This document shows, piece after piece, positions 29,214 to 39,700 of a stretch of 64,000 nt of DNA. This DNA is from Bradysia coprophila (Eukaryota; Arthropoda; Insecta; Diptera; Sciaridae): the NCBI RefSeq assembly GCF_014529535.1, contig NW_023503423.1, positions 3,024,473 through 3,088,472 on the forward strand, written 5' to 3'. The notes under the pieces are model-generated. The model saw only the letters and a program-made list of their open reading frames with translations. It did not search any database and was not told the DNA's origin. A program made the position numbers and the translations under genes. The number at the start of each line of letters is the position of its first letter. The stretch's first letter is position 1.

Positions 29214-29637
29214 AAATTTGGCGAAAATCGAAAATTTGACGAAAATCGAAAATTTGACGAAAATCGAAAATTTGGCGAAAATCGAAAATTTGACGAAAAT
29301 CGAAAATTTGACGAAAATCGAAAATTTGACGAAAATCGAAAATTTGACGAAAATCGAAAATTTGACGAAAATCGAAAATTTGACGAAATTTGAAAATTTG
29401 ACTAAAATCGAAAATTTGACAAAATTTGAAAATTTGACGAAAATCGAAAATTTGACGAAATTCGAAAATTTGACGAAAATCGAAAATTTGACGAAAATCG
29501 AAAATTTGACGAAAATCGAAAATTTGACGAAAATCGAAAATTTGACGAAAATCGAAAATTTGACGAAAATCGAAAATTAAACGAAAATCGAAAATTTGAC
29601 GAAAATCGAAAATTAAACGAAATTCGAAAATTTGACG
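29214..29637. repeat. 18-bp minisatellite, about 23 units
   Basis: Unit TTTGACGAAAATCGAAAA is repeated in head-to-tail order with few variants (GCG for ACG, AATTTG for AATCG, TTAAAC for TTTGAC). Because 18 is a multiple of 3 and the unit lacks stops in some frames, long artificial open frames arise on both strands. They are not genes. Confidence 0.95.
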
Positions 29638-29639
29638 AA

Positions 29640-30185
29640 GAAAGTAATTCTCTATCTGCCACCATTCAAGAAATATCTCCAAAACCCCAATTGACCCACC
29701 CATTTCCAACTTTCGACATTTTTCACATATGCCCCTCTGTTCTACTCGTAAAACTCTGAGACTTTGCCTAAGAAAGTAATTCTCTATCTCTCATAATCGC
29801 AAACATATTAGTCCTTTCATCCTACGCTCGAGTAGCTCAAAATTTGGTCACTCTAATCACTCTAGCTCAAACGAATCTGCCCCGATTTTTTTAATTATTT
29901 TTTTGTTCGAATCGTGTTACGAATACCTTTCATTTGATGGGTCGCACGCCTCTGTAGGTTTCAATACAGCTAAGCTACAGCCGAAAACGCGTTCCCGACC
30001 CTCGAAAACCACACTCAGAAACCACTTCGAGGCCAATAAAACAAAATTTTGGTTTTTCCTGGGGTAATGGCGTATCACATATTCATTTTTATGCCCACCC
30101 TGAGACTCCTGCAAAATTTCATGGAGATTGGCTGACTGGTTTCCGAGATCGACCGTCGATAGATAGATAGATAGATAGAAACATA
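29640..30185. other. Probable non-LTR retroelement 3' tail ending in (GATA)n
   Basis: The sequence near 30110-30160 (AAATTTCATGGAGATTGGCT, then GGTTTCCGAGATCGACC) followed by a (GATA)n tract at 30158-30178 resembles the 3' ends of insect LINE or SINE elements. No coding part is recognisable upstream, so the class is uncertain. Confidence 0.4.
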
Positions 30186-30689
30186 CAGAGTAAGTTGAAA
30201 GGTTTTGATTGTTTGGAAAACGTTAATTTGGTGCATTTTCTATCAAAATGACCAACTTCAAAACGATGTATCTCCGGCAATTTTAAACCTACATAGTCGA
30301 GTGATAGCTCGTTTTGCTCGTATTTGAAGCGCGAATAAGATAGAATAGGATTTGTGGTGATACAGGCCAAAGGAAAGAAACTTAAATTCTCGCCTATATA
30401 TAGTTGCCGCGTCTCAAAAAAATTTCTTCGTTCTTTTTTTGGAAGTTAGACTGCGTCAAGTCCTCCGCTATCGCTCCGGACATGATGTGGTGTGAACTTG
30501 ACATAAATAGTTGATAGTTTGTTTGCTAGAGGGAGTATTGACAGGACGTTTAAAATGCCATCCACGTTAAGAAATTTTTAATAAGAATGAATGAAACATT
30601 GAATTAATCTTAACTGAGGTAAATGCTTTTTTAGCCAACCCAATTCCTGAACTAACGTAAAACAAAGTACCTTTTTTCATGCACAGTAT
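30186..30689. other. Intergenic DNA between two MITE termini
   Basis: No gene recognised. The stretch 30541-30689 separates two copies of the CAATACTCTC family. Confidence 0.35.
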
Positions 30690-32291
30690 CAATTACTATC
30701 TCTAGCAAACAAACCACTTTTACTGGCGAATTTTCGAATAGGTAACCGAACCCTTCGGTGGTTCAATTCATACTCTTCAGGGAGAAAACTTCGAGTGAGA
30801 ATCGGAACCGAAGTATCGGAAGAATTTGAGGCACACTCTGCGATTGGACAAGGAACAATTTTGGGACCAATACTCTTCCTCACGTTTTTTAATGACTCTG
30901 ATGATACTGAAGAAGCGACTAGATCATTTAACTTTGCGGATGACAAAAAGAGATCGATGATTGTCAAAGTGGAAGGAGATACAATAATTTTGCAAGAAGA
31001 GATCGATAAATTCGTACAATGGAGTGACGAAAATGGCCTGGAATTAAACACTCAGAAATGTAAAGTAATGACATTTTCCCACAAGAGAAATCCAATTATG
31101 GCGAACTACAACATAAAAGGGACAACGATACAGAGAGTCGATCAGATATCGGACCTAGGCGTTACAATGGATCCGAAGATGAGCTTTACATTACACAGAG
31201 AATTGGTGAAGAAAAAGGCGAACAATAACCTAGGATTTATCAAGCGAGAATGCTATAAAGCACTGAATTTGGACAACGCTAAACTGTTATACGGATCGTT
31301 GGTCAGATCACACTTGGAATATGCAAACGTTATTTGGTCGCCTTATGCATCGACACACAAGAAACAAATAGAGAGCACTCAGAAGCAAGCCGTCATATTT
31401 CTACACAAAGACAATATCAACAGACGAGAGAATGACTATGTGCTTGCACCATATCGAGAACGTTGCAACGAATTAGGAATGGCATCACTAAATCGACGTA
31501 GAGTTAATTCGGCGGTACTATGGATGCACCAGCTTATTTCGGGACGCATCGACTCACCGTACTTGAGAAGCCAATTGAACCTGAATACAGGAGAACGAGC
31601 GTTAAGAAACCCGGAATTTATAAGAATGAAATATTCGAGGAATGAATACGGAACGAATTCGCCATTTAACAATGCTTGCCGGGCCTTCAATCGTGCTGTG
31701 ACCATCGTAGATCCAACATTACCGTTCAACAGCTTCAAATGCGAAATCATGAAGCTACCGGATGAGGTATTCGGTGACTTGATTGAAGTTTGAAACGAAA
31801 TTGTGACTTAAGACTGTGATCGGTGAAAGAGATTGACTGAGAATACAATACTGTGATATTATTGAGTAGAAAGAGACGACCTTTGAATTGAATTGAATTA
31901 ATTGATTGATATTGACCAGTGAATACTTAAAGTTGTTGTCTTGAGATAGAGTGATTATTGACGAAGCTTAGAAGCTGAATGTGATTTATGTATTTTAAAT
32001 GCTTTGAATTGAGCTGAATATTGTTTGTAATGAAATGGTTGAATTAATTAGAGGAATGATTGTATATTGAGATGAGTTGAGTCGGCTAACTTAAGTAGAC
32101 TTTAAAACCAAGAAATAAATAAATAAATAAATAAATAAATTAAGATGGTGAAAGTGTCAAGTAGCCTTTCGAATTTACATGTAAATTACAGCTTGGTCAG
32201 TCCAAATGTAGAATAGTATTTGTAGAATAAAAAGAAATAGTGTGTGACGTGACACAGAGAACTGAGAGTTTGTTTGCTAGAGAGAGCATTG
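30690..32291. mobile_element. MITE of the 'CAATACTCTC' family split by a LINE, perfect 7-bp TSD
   Basis: Ends CAATTACTATCTCTAGCAAA and (right, inverted) GTTTGCTAGAGAGAGCATTG lie between perfect 7-bp repeats ACAGTAT (30683-30689 and 32292-32298). Its internal sequence resumes at 32142 (TAAGATGGTGAAAGTGTC), where the LINE tail ends. An uninterrupted relative is at 49494-49639. Confidence 0.82.
30711..31793 (+). pseudogene. Jockey-superfamily-like LINE reverse transcriptase, C-terminal part
   Basis: The frame is open from about 30711 (LANFRIGNRTLRWFNSYSSG) to the stop at 31791-31793, longer than the ATG-initiated 332 aa. Motifs are IGQGTILGPILFLTFFND, FADDKK (catalytic aspartates), LNTQKCKVMTFS, ISDLGVTMDPKMSF, SLVRSHLEYANVIWSP and a C-terminal region with NRRRVNSAVLWMHQLISG. 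The N-terminal endonuclease and the first RT motifs are absent (5' truncation). A 3' UTR of about 320 bp ends in an (AAAT)n tail at 32112-32141. It was inserted into the MITE at 30690-32291. The precise clade is unresolved. Confidence 0.85.
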
Positions 32292-33995
32292 ACAGTATGC
32301 CATACTTAAATGTTCAACACACTGAAATCGTAACGTTAGTTTAAAAATTTAATTAAACTAATTTGCATTGAGCACCTCACAATTCAACCCAGTAGTTCAC
32401 CGTTGTATATATAATCCTCGAACTGCAATAATGCACGCAAAATGTGTGGTGAACGGAATGGAATAATCATTATTCAAATGTTGAGTACACTTACCGGTTC
32501 ACTTTGTAAATATAGGAAGAAGAATATGAAAAAAACATTATGCAACTTACACATACGTAACGTATAACAACGCAGCTGTGCAACAAGGAACTCAATGAAA
32601 TTTGCAACCCCTCCGTATAGAACCCTCATTCTCGTGACTATCATAATATGCATGTATGTGCAAACAGTAGTCATGGTATGGGCGCTGTACGAGAAAACTT
32701 ACATTTTTAATCATATTCCTTTCACCAAATATTTATTCATGCCATGATAGACATGGTTTAACAGTATTTGTATCCAAATATGCCCTATAAAGTCGTGCAG
32801 CACCCCTTAACACAGTGTTTTCAAAATGATTCTTATTTCTCGGTCAAAAATACCTTTTCAAATTTCTCATCAGATATTTATAAACTTCAGAGCATGTACA
32901 CACACGCTATCCGAACACCATAGTATCCCTTCGGTGGAATCGCCTATATTATACGTACATTATACTGATGAGAAGGATTCGGCTTGAGGTGTACATGCGC
33001 AACTCGATCGTCGTGCTGTTTATACTTGCTTTTCATTAAGGAAAATTATAAATTTTCTTGTTTCATCATCATATTATACCGTATCGTACACACAGTAATA
33101 TTCCCGTTGCCCGTCGCGATCACACCGCATCGAAGGAAGTGCAAACGGGTGTTGTTTTTCTTTTATTTCTCATTCGGGATTGGCTCATTTTGGCTATAGA
33201 TTTTCACTCGTAAAAATTAGACGAAAAACATTGAATAAATTTGATGGTTGGGTGTGTGATTTATAAAAATTTTGCTGAAGCTACGAGTAGATTTTCCGAG
33301 CAATTAACCGTATCTCGGTCGTCGGGCAAAATGTGATGGACGAGCAACAGAGATAAAACAAACTAAAAGCGAAAACGGTAAGGTTATTGATGTGCGTTTG
33401 AAAACAATACGATAAACCGAATTAGCCGAACAATTATTTGTGTGTTCATTGGATAATTTGGAATCGAAATTAAAGTCGGTGTTTCAATCAATTGGTTGTG
33501 AGTGCTTCGTTCAATGCATGAATACATGCGTGCGAAAAGTCATTTATTTATAAGTTTCGCTTCGCGTTCGATTCAAGCGGAGATGGTGTCTAATCAATGC
33601 TGAATGAACCGAATTGTATACCGACACAAGTAGATGTAATAATGTTGCTGAGATAACCGTAATCATTGGAAAATATAGAATCGGCGGAACGGGTGTTAAC
33701 CATTAGGAATTCCATTAATTTGAATGTTAATGGAAGACCATACCGACTATCCTCCCTCACCCATTCTGTCTTCCATTAAAATAGCTATTAGTTATGGAAT
33801 TTGTATTTTACCTTCAGATGTACTTAATCAATTCGAACATAGTGCCCTGGAAAGCAATTTCATTTCTTCTTCAGTATATTAAATAGAGGTCTAGACGACG
33901 GAATAAACAAAAGCCTTTAAAAAGAAGTAAAAACGACAATTCGAATACAATTCCCTGAAGAATCACTCTCGTTTAGTCACACAGTAAAAATCGAA
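32292..33995. other. Gene-poor 1.7 kb; possible 5' exon donor at 33378
   Basis: AT-rich with no recognised coding sequence. GAAAACG|GTAAGGTT near 33378 is a strong donor-like site following a region with only tiny ATG frames, so a non-coding first exon for the candidate exon at 34002-34192 is conceivable. No direct support. Confidence 0.25.
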
Positions 33996-34001
33996 AACAA
34001 A

Positions 34002-34192
34002 CTGAAGCGAGACATCTGACTTCTCTGCTACATTGATCGAAGAAGAACCAGACCAAGAACCAGGACTCGAAACATCTAAAAATAAATCGTTCGACTGGAC
34101 GAAGAAAGGACGACATCGCCCACCCCATTTTAAACGCTTAATCGATGACAATGAAGATGACAGCGATGCATACGGGACCGTGACTTTGGTGT
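34002..34192 (+). CDS. Candidate C-terminal coding exon of an unrecognised gene
   Basis: A plus-strand frame of about 60 codons ends in TGA at about 34190-34192 and reads as credible protein: an acidic start (ATLIEEEPDQEPGLETSKN), a basic aromatic centre (SFDWTKKGRHRPPHFKRLID), an acidic run (DDNEDDSDAY) and the terminus GTVTLV, which resembles a PDZ-ligand tail. Codons upstream are closed by stops, and the nearest acceptor-like AG lies just after CTGAAG. No family recognised and no upstream exon proven. It could be chance. Confidence 0.25.
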
Positions 34193-34433
34193 GATAATGG
34201 AACCGCGTTGCCATGGAATTTATTGATGTGGTAAACAAAATGTACAGAGAGAAGGTTTACAAACAATTCGGTTTGTTTACTGATTTTTAGAATTGTTTCG
34301 TGTGTTAAACTGAGGATATTACTTGTGCTTGTAGGGTGTTTGATAAATATCGCTACAATGCAGTGAACTACAGTAAATTACTCGTCAAACTGTATAGGCA
34401 ATTTAACTTACTTGGATGTTATATCCAATCCAT

Positions 34434-34911
34434 CACAGCACAGCTTCTAGCATGAACATAGAAAATATTCGGTAGGCACAGTAGGCACTTTCTAGTAGGT
34501 TTCTTTGTAAAGACAGACAACTTGTTTTCGTTGTGAGGGATTCTTTTGCAAAACTGCCTACCGAAATCGGACGCATTTTCCTGTGGACTTTTTTATATGT
34601 GCCTAGACAGGTCTTCGAGCCTAGAAGCCAAAACCACTTAAAAAAAAATTCTTCGAAGCTTGTGTGGCTGGTGATAGGGGATCAAAAACCGAAAAATTGC
34701 ACTTTTATTACAAAAATTTCTCCAGTCTCCAATTTCTCTTTCAACCAGCCACGCAAGCTTCGAAGAATTTTTTTGAAAGTGGTTTTTGCTTCTAGGGTCG
34801 AATGGTAATGTAAATTTAAAATACAAACAATCCTAAGCGGTAGCTCTTATCACTAAAGCTTCCAACTTTGACACTTGTAAATTCAGTGCTCATGCTAGTA
34901 GCAGTGCTGTG
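34434..34911. mobile_element. MITE of the 'CACAGCACTG' family, 7-bp TSD, interrupted by a foldback fragment
   Basis: Ends CACAGCACAGCTTCTAGCAT and (right) TGCTAGTAGCAGTGCTGTG lie between perfect 7-bp repeats AATCCAT (34427-34433 and 34912-34918). Comparison with the uninterrupted copy at 57054-57240 shows the element continuing from TTGTTTTCGTTGT (34531) to AATCCTAAGCGGTAG (about 34830), so the intervening roughly 300 bp are an insertion. Confidence 0.85.
34532..34830. mobile_element. Shortened copy of the 14574-15535 palindrome inside the MITE
   Basis: GAGGGATTCTTTTGCAAAAC and CTACCGAAATCGGACGCATT match the left end of the 962-bp palindrome. ATTCTTCGAAGCTTG and CAAGCTTCGAAGAATTTTTT remain as inverted arms around about 75 bp. 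The right terminus is missing. Confidence 0.8.
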
Positions 34912-34919
34912 AATCCATA

Positions 34920-37430
34920 GTATTTTGTGTTACATCCCCTAATTAATGTCGACTGGGACTCTGCTTTTTTACATAGCATTGTTCCATCACAAAAACTGAA
35001 CCGGGAACTTGATAATTATGTTCATGACTGGTGGATACGTTTTCCGCTGTTAAAGGTTAATCGATTCTGAGGAGCGTGTCGAGTTTTTGAATTATATAAA
35101 AATCGCTTCATTATTTCTATTATATTTCTTTTACGATATAGATTTTCAGTTTCTTGAATTATATGGCAGTGTTCAACAGGTATATAACGTTTAATAAATG
35201 TTAGCGCGCGGATATTTTCAGCTCCCGTTAGGTATATTACGAAGGGTGATACAGTAAATAATTTCATCATCAATCGATAAAGTATTTAGATGTTTAGTAT
35301 ACGTTGCTATATAAAAGCTTAAATCTTCTTGGCTATGAAAAGTATTAGTATTGCGTATGACTCTGAAAGTCAGAAGAGAGAATACGGAAGTTGAGATCAC
35401 GTCCGTGCTTCCAAATTATTCCTTTGATGAGTCAGGAGGGTACAGCCCGACCCGGAGGAGAACTAGGGAGATAGAGTTACTTTTTCACACAGGCAATGTC
35501 CAATTTTTCCCGAGTTGATCACATCGTTTTTCACAACAAAATCTTTCGAAGTTTATTTTTCCAACAAAACACTTGGCTCATTTACAGTTTCTGTTCAAGA
35601 TCGATCTCACTTTTAGAGGCCACACTGTAACTCATTCGACAAAATTTCGTCGCCTGTATCTATGTAAGATAAGATCTATCACAGCAGCTCTCCAGCAACG
35701 CACACACCTTGTTTACAAAATTAGATGGCCTAAAATCGAACAGTGTTAGCTTTCAATTTTTACTACACTGGATTACACTGTTGGATTTGGTAATTATTTC
35801 AAAGGGGTTTATCTGGTTTCTAGAGAGCTGCTTTGGATCTATATACGTATGAAGTTTCACAGCGCTTTTACGCTGTCTCTTTGCCGTATACATCCATTTT
35901 CCAACTAGCTACACAATAAATAACAATTTTCAACTGCGAAAGGTCTTTATTGCCTTTGAAATAGTTATTTGTTTACCGAGCTCAGAAAAACTGACAAACC
36001 CAACAAGATATTTATCCCAGACGTGAACACAACGTTTTTTATGTCCGGTACAAAAGTACCAAATTCTCGTAACTTGGTCCCTTTGCATGAAAAGTTATGT
36101 ATAAGTATCTGTTGTGGATGGTTGATTTTAGTCACTTTCGCGAAATTACCAACAACTCGCGTCCACAACAGATACATAAGTAAATAATTATTTGATGTGT
36201 TTCTCCTCGAAACGAAAACATCAATTCACCGTACCATTTTTGAAGACATAAACGAAGTGACAGTTCAAGTGAGAAAAGTTCTATTTTCTCCTCGCTGGAG
36301 AAAAAGATCTGAACTTTCTCACTAGAAATGGCATTCGACCAATTATCAACAAAATACCATTTTCTCATTGCCTTTTGGAGGGGAGAAAATAAGGTTGATC
36401 ACACCGCACGCATGAAAATTCTTTATTGTTAGTTAAAGAATTTTTATATTTCATGTTTCGTGAGTGTCGCTTCACAATTAAATATTATTTTTTATGAAGT
36501 TCAAAAAAAAAACCAATTGCATGCACTGGCCTTGACTTGATAAATAAAAAGCATTCGGATATTGGCACAAATATCAAAATACTGAAAATGTTTTGCACGT
36601 CGACAAATGTATACGGAAAATTTAAATTAAAATGAAAGCAGTTGTGCTGCTACAACCATAGGTTGTAGGTAGCTGAATACGTTATAAACTCTTTATCATT
36701 GTAATGATAGTGCCAAGTTTTCGTTCGAGTATAGTAGTAGAACTTTTGGAGTTTTAAGTGGTGTAAAGGTAAATGAACGTAAAGTTTTTCGCTGTCTTGT
36801 GAAAGAGGCTAGCGGAAGCAACTGAAGATGGTCAGTCCACTCTGGGACCTGGGACCGCCGCTAGTTCTCGTGGTCGAAAAAGCCTTTTCTTCTCTTTGTT
36901 ACCACTTTACGTGATGTACGGACAAGGGAAGAGCTATAGCTCTGTTTGTCGTTCCAAATGAGTTTTCTTTCACTGTCAGAGTTGTGAAGAAAGGAGAAGA
37001 AGAAATGTTCAGTTCTAGCTTTCTGAGCACCTGAACTTTTCTTTGCGTGTTGAGTGAAGGTTTTGTCAACGCAGGATGGTTGTGAATGAATGAAATAGGA
37101 ATCTATAGAGTTAATCTTACGGATTCGGGCTAGTCATCTGCAATTGATAATCAACAAAACTAAACATTGCCACGCAGAAGCCCACGCACATGATCTTCGT
37201 GGAGCCTGTACAGCGTTTATGCATGTGAATTTAGACCACGACGCAAAAAATTGTGTACAATAAGTGATATGCTAAAAAGTAACAAAAGTCCCCCAATAGA
37301 AGTAACAACAGATTTAATGATCACACCGTGATAACTCTTGCAATATTTTAGCATAAGCACTAAATGTTATAGTAGGAAAAACCGAAGATAGAAATATTAA
37401 GTTTGTGTACCGACTTACCGAGTTACTTAC
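34920..37430. other. 2.5 kb without a recognised gene
   Basis: Several short frames were examined and none shows a family motif. A partial inverted repeat (GTATAAGTATCTGTTGTGGA / TCCACAACAGATACATAAG, about 36100-36180) and a short hairpin CTACAACC/GGTTGTAG near 36652 are present. Nothing else supported. Confidence 0.4.
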
Positions 37431-37441
37431 TAGTTCCTAAA

Positions 37442-39043
37442 GGATACTAATAAACGACCGATAAATTAATTCAAAACTACCGATAAAAAATAATAAATGA
37501 CCGATAAATACGGTACCGATAGAAAATAATAAATTATCGACAAATTCACAAGTACCGATAAAAATATTCAAAACTACCGATAACTTTTACCGATAAAAAG
37601 TGATAAAATACCGATAAATTAATAATTTTACGACTATTGATCGGTCAAATTCCATTTTCTATCGGTAGTTTATTAATTTCTATCGGTAGTTCATTATTTT
37701 CTATTGGTAGTTCATTGTTATCTATCGGTAGTACATTTTTTTCTATCGGCAGTTCATTATTTTCTATCAGTAGTTCATCACTGGGGCCTTTCTGTTGATT
37801 TTTCTTCGATTTCAAATGGAAATTTTTCTACTGAGGACCTTTCTGTTAATTTTTTTCGATTTCCAATCAAAATGTTTTCGATTTCCAATCGTAATTTTTC
37901 CACTGTAATGCAGGGGCCACTGAAAACCCTGTGTCCAAAGTGAGGTCCGGAGCATGGTAAAGTGTTTTCCGGTAGAGTTTAGTGTCCTGATGAAGAAAAG
38001 TTAGGGTGCCAGGCTGAGTTTCTGGGCAATAACTTTTGTCGGCGGCTTAAAGCCGAAAATCCGTGTTTTTTCACGCTTTTCATTGAATATCACGAGAACC
38101 CGAAAAGATAAAAAATTAGTTTCTTCGAGAAAAATGTAGAGTTTGCAATGGACGAAAAACGCTTGTGACAGGGCCTAATATTTGTCAAAAGTTTCACAAA
38201 TTTTGACAAATGTTTTACAAATTTTTAGCAAATTTTTGTGAAACATTTGTCAAAATTTGTGAAACTTTGTGAAACTTTTGACAAATATACGCTAGATACG
38301 TGTAAATTGATACGTCAAGATATTTGTTTTATAGATACGACTAAACCATATGCTGAGGAGCGAATTAAACCAAAAAACGATTACGTACTAGGTACTACGA
38401 TTTTCAAGAAAATAATATGAAAATAATGGAGCATTGAAAATTGCACAAATTATTTTTAATTGACGTCATATATTATCCTAAACAAAAACTATTCCGAAAT
38501 GGCTGACCTATGTTCACAATCAAAAATGTCAATACGTATGAGGTTGATGCTGCAGAGCCCCTTACATCTATTTTTGTGGTACATCTATGACTAACACTAA
38601 ATAGAAGTAGACTGGCACTACGTAGACGTATACGACGGTCGAACGTCACATTTTGAAGAAAAAAAAAATCCATTCGAATCGATGTTGGGTACCATAAATT
38701 TATGGTCCAACGTATACTAATACGTTATTGCCTTAAAGTACCGATAGAAAATGATGAACTACCGATACAAAATAATGAACTACCGATAGAAAATAATGAA
38801 TTGCCGATGGAAAGTAATAAACTACCGATAGTAAATGATAAATGATCGATAAAACGACCAGTTTATCGGTACTTTAGTACTTTTTATCGGTAAAAAGTTA
38901 TCGGTAGTTTTGAATATTTTTATCGGTACTTGGGAATTTCGCTATCGGTACTTTATTATTTTTTATCGGTACCGTGTTTATCGGTCATTTATTATTTTTT
39001 ATCGGTAGTTTTGAATTAATTTATCGGTCGAATATAATATCCC
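37442..39043. mobile_element. 1.6-kb foldback transposon with tandem-repeat arms and perfect 9-bp TSD
   Basis: A 9-bp direct repeat GTTCCTAAA (37433-37441 and 39044-39052) flanks arms of about 330 bp that are inverted copies, starting GGATA...CGACCGATAAATTAAT. Each arm is an array of short units around ACCGATAAAAA and, further in, CTATCGGTAGTTCATTATT. Long inverted arms made of short tandem repeats plus a 9-bp TSD are the known hallmarks of Drosophila FB (foldback) elements. The middle (37790-38730) has a tandem duplication of about 60 bp (CTTTCTGTTGATTTTTCTTC-type), a hairpin at 38178-38288 and no transposase frame. Confidence 0.9.
38178..38288. repeat. Long hairpin of TTTGTCAAAA/TTTCACAAA blocks
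   Basis: ATATTTGTCAAAAGTTTCAC at the left pairs with GTGAAACTTTTGACAAATAT at the right, with inner blocks also complementary. It lies near the centre of the 37442-39043 element. Confidence 0.75.
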
Positions 39044-39052
39044 GTTCCTAAA

Positions 39053-39580
39053 TCCAACCAGTCACCGCCGCGTTTATACAAATTGTAAAATACTAGAGCT
39101 GTGCAAACTTTATTAAACCTTTGTAGAAAAGAATTTGGTAATTCGGTGAACAGGTGTTTTGAAAATGGTCGTCATATCATTTTCACGAAATAGTTATTTA
39201 TGCAAGAAATTACGAAATAAGGTTTTTTTAGACCCTAGTTGTGATATTGAACGAAAACCGAACTGATCCAGTAACTTTCCCAATAACGATTGCTTTTAGT
39301 TACTTCTATCCAACTCAGCATCACAATGTGCCAAATTTTTAAACTTAAGGACCTTAAGTTAAGGTGCCTCTGTTGCATAAATCGTTGTATGAATCTCGGT
39401 GCGAAGTACTTTGGTAGGCTAAAAATCCTATTAGCATACGTTAGGAACAATGTGTTTCCTAAACGACGTTGGAAATATGCGACGAAGCCGGGACATTTCC
39501 ACACTAGTTAGAAAATGTTCACTTTTTGCAATGCCGTTGTAGCATAGAGTAGTCATTTATGTGGCTTACTGATAAATGTT
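39053..39580. other. Intergenic DNA, no gene recognised
   Basis: Short frames only. Confidence 0.35.
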
Positions 39581-39700
39581 TTTTTAGGCACGGGATTGTT
39601 AATGCCGTTGGCACATCCTTTATGCCTAAAAATTCATGTATCACTGAGTTGTGGCATACAACGTTTTTCACAATCCAGACACTACTTACTTTTCGTCTCA
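39580..39700. mobile_element. Fragment related to the core of the 15875-17925 element (inverted)
   Basis: On the minus strand CGACGAAAAGTAAG, GTGAAAAACGTTGT, CACAACTCAGTGATA and TTTTTAGGCA parallel 16391-16470. AGGCACGGG...ATGCCT forms a comparable hairpin at 39588-39630. The shared AAAACGTTGT/ACAACTC pattern is direct; element boundaries were not found. Confidence 0.5.

Larger units (their letters stand above)
28511..30540. mobile_element. Disrupted MITE of the 'CAATACTCTCTCTAGC' family carrying later insertions
   Basis: The left end CAATACTCTCTCTAGCAAAC (28511) and inverted right end GTTTGCTAGAGGGAGTATTG (ending 30540) lie between imperfect 7-bp repeats GTAGGAC and ACAGGAC. The left-internal sequence (TTAAGGTGGTGAAAG, AATTTACATGAAGATTACAG) matches 32144-32240 of the next copy. 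The 2-kb interior holds a foldback, a minisatellite and a retroelement tail, so the two ends may bracket several later insertions. Confidence 0.6.

Noticed and set aside
29197..29709. Frames of 170 and 120 codons with hexapeptide repeats
   Set aside because: Produced by the 18-bp minisatellite; no unique flanking sequence with coding features.
33963..34238. 91-codon minus-strand frame
   Set aside because: The plus strand of the same segment reads more like protein; the minus frame is a serine-rich shadow.
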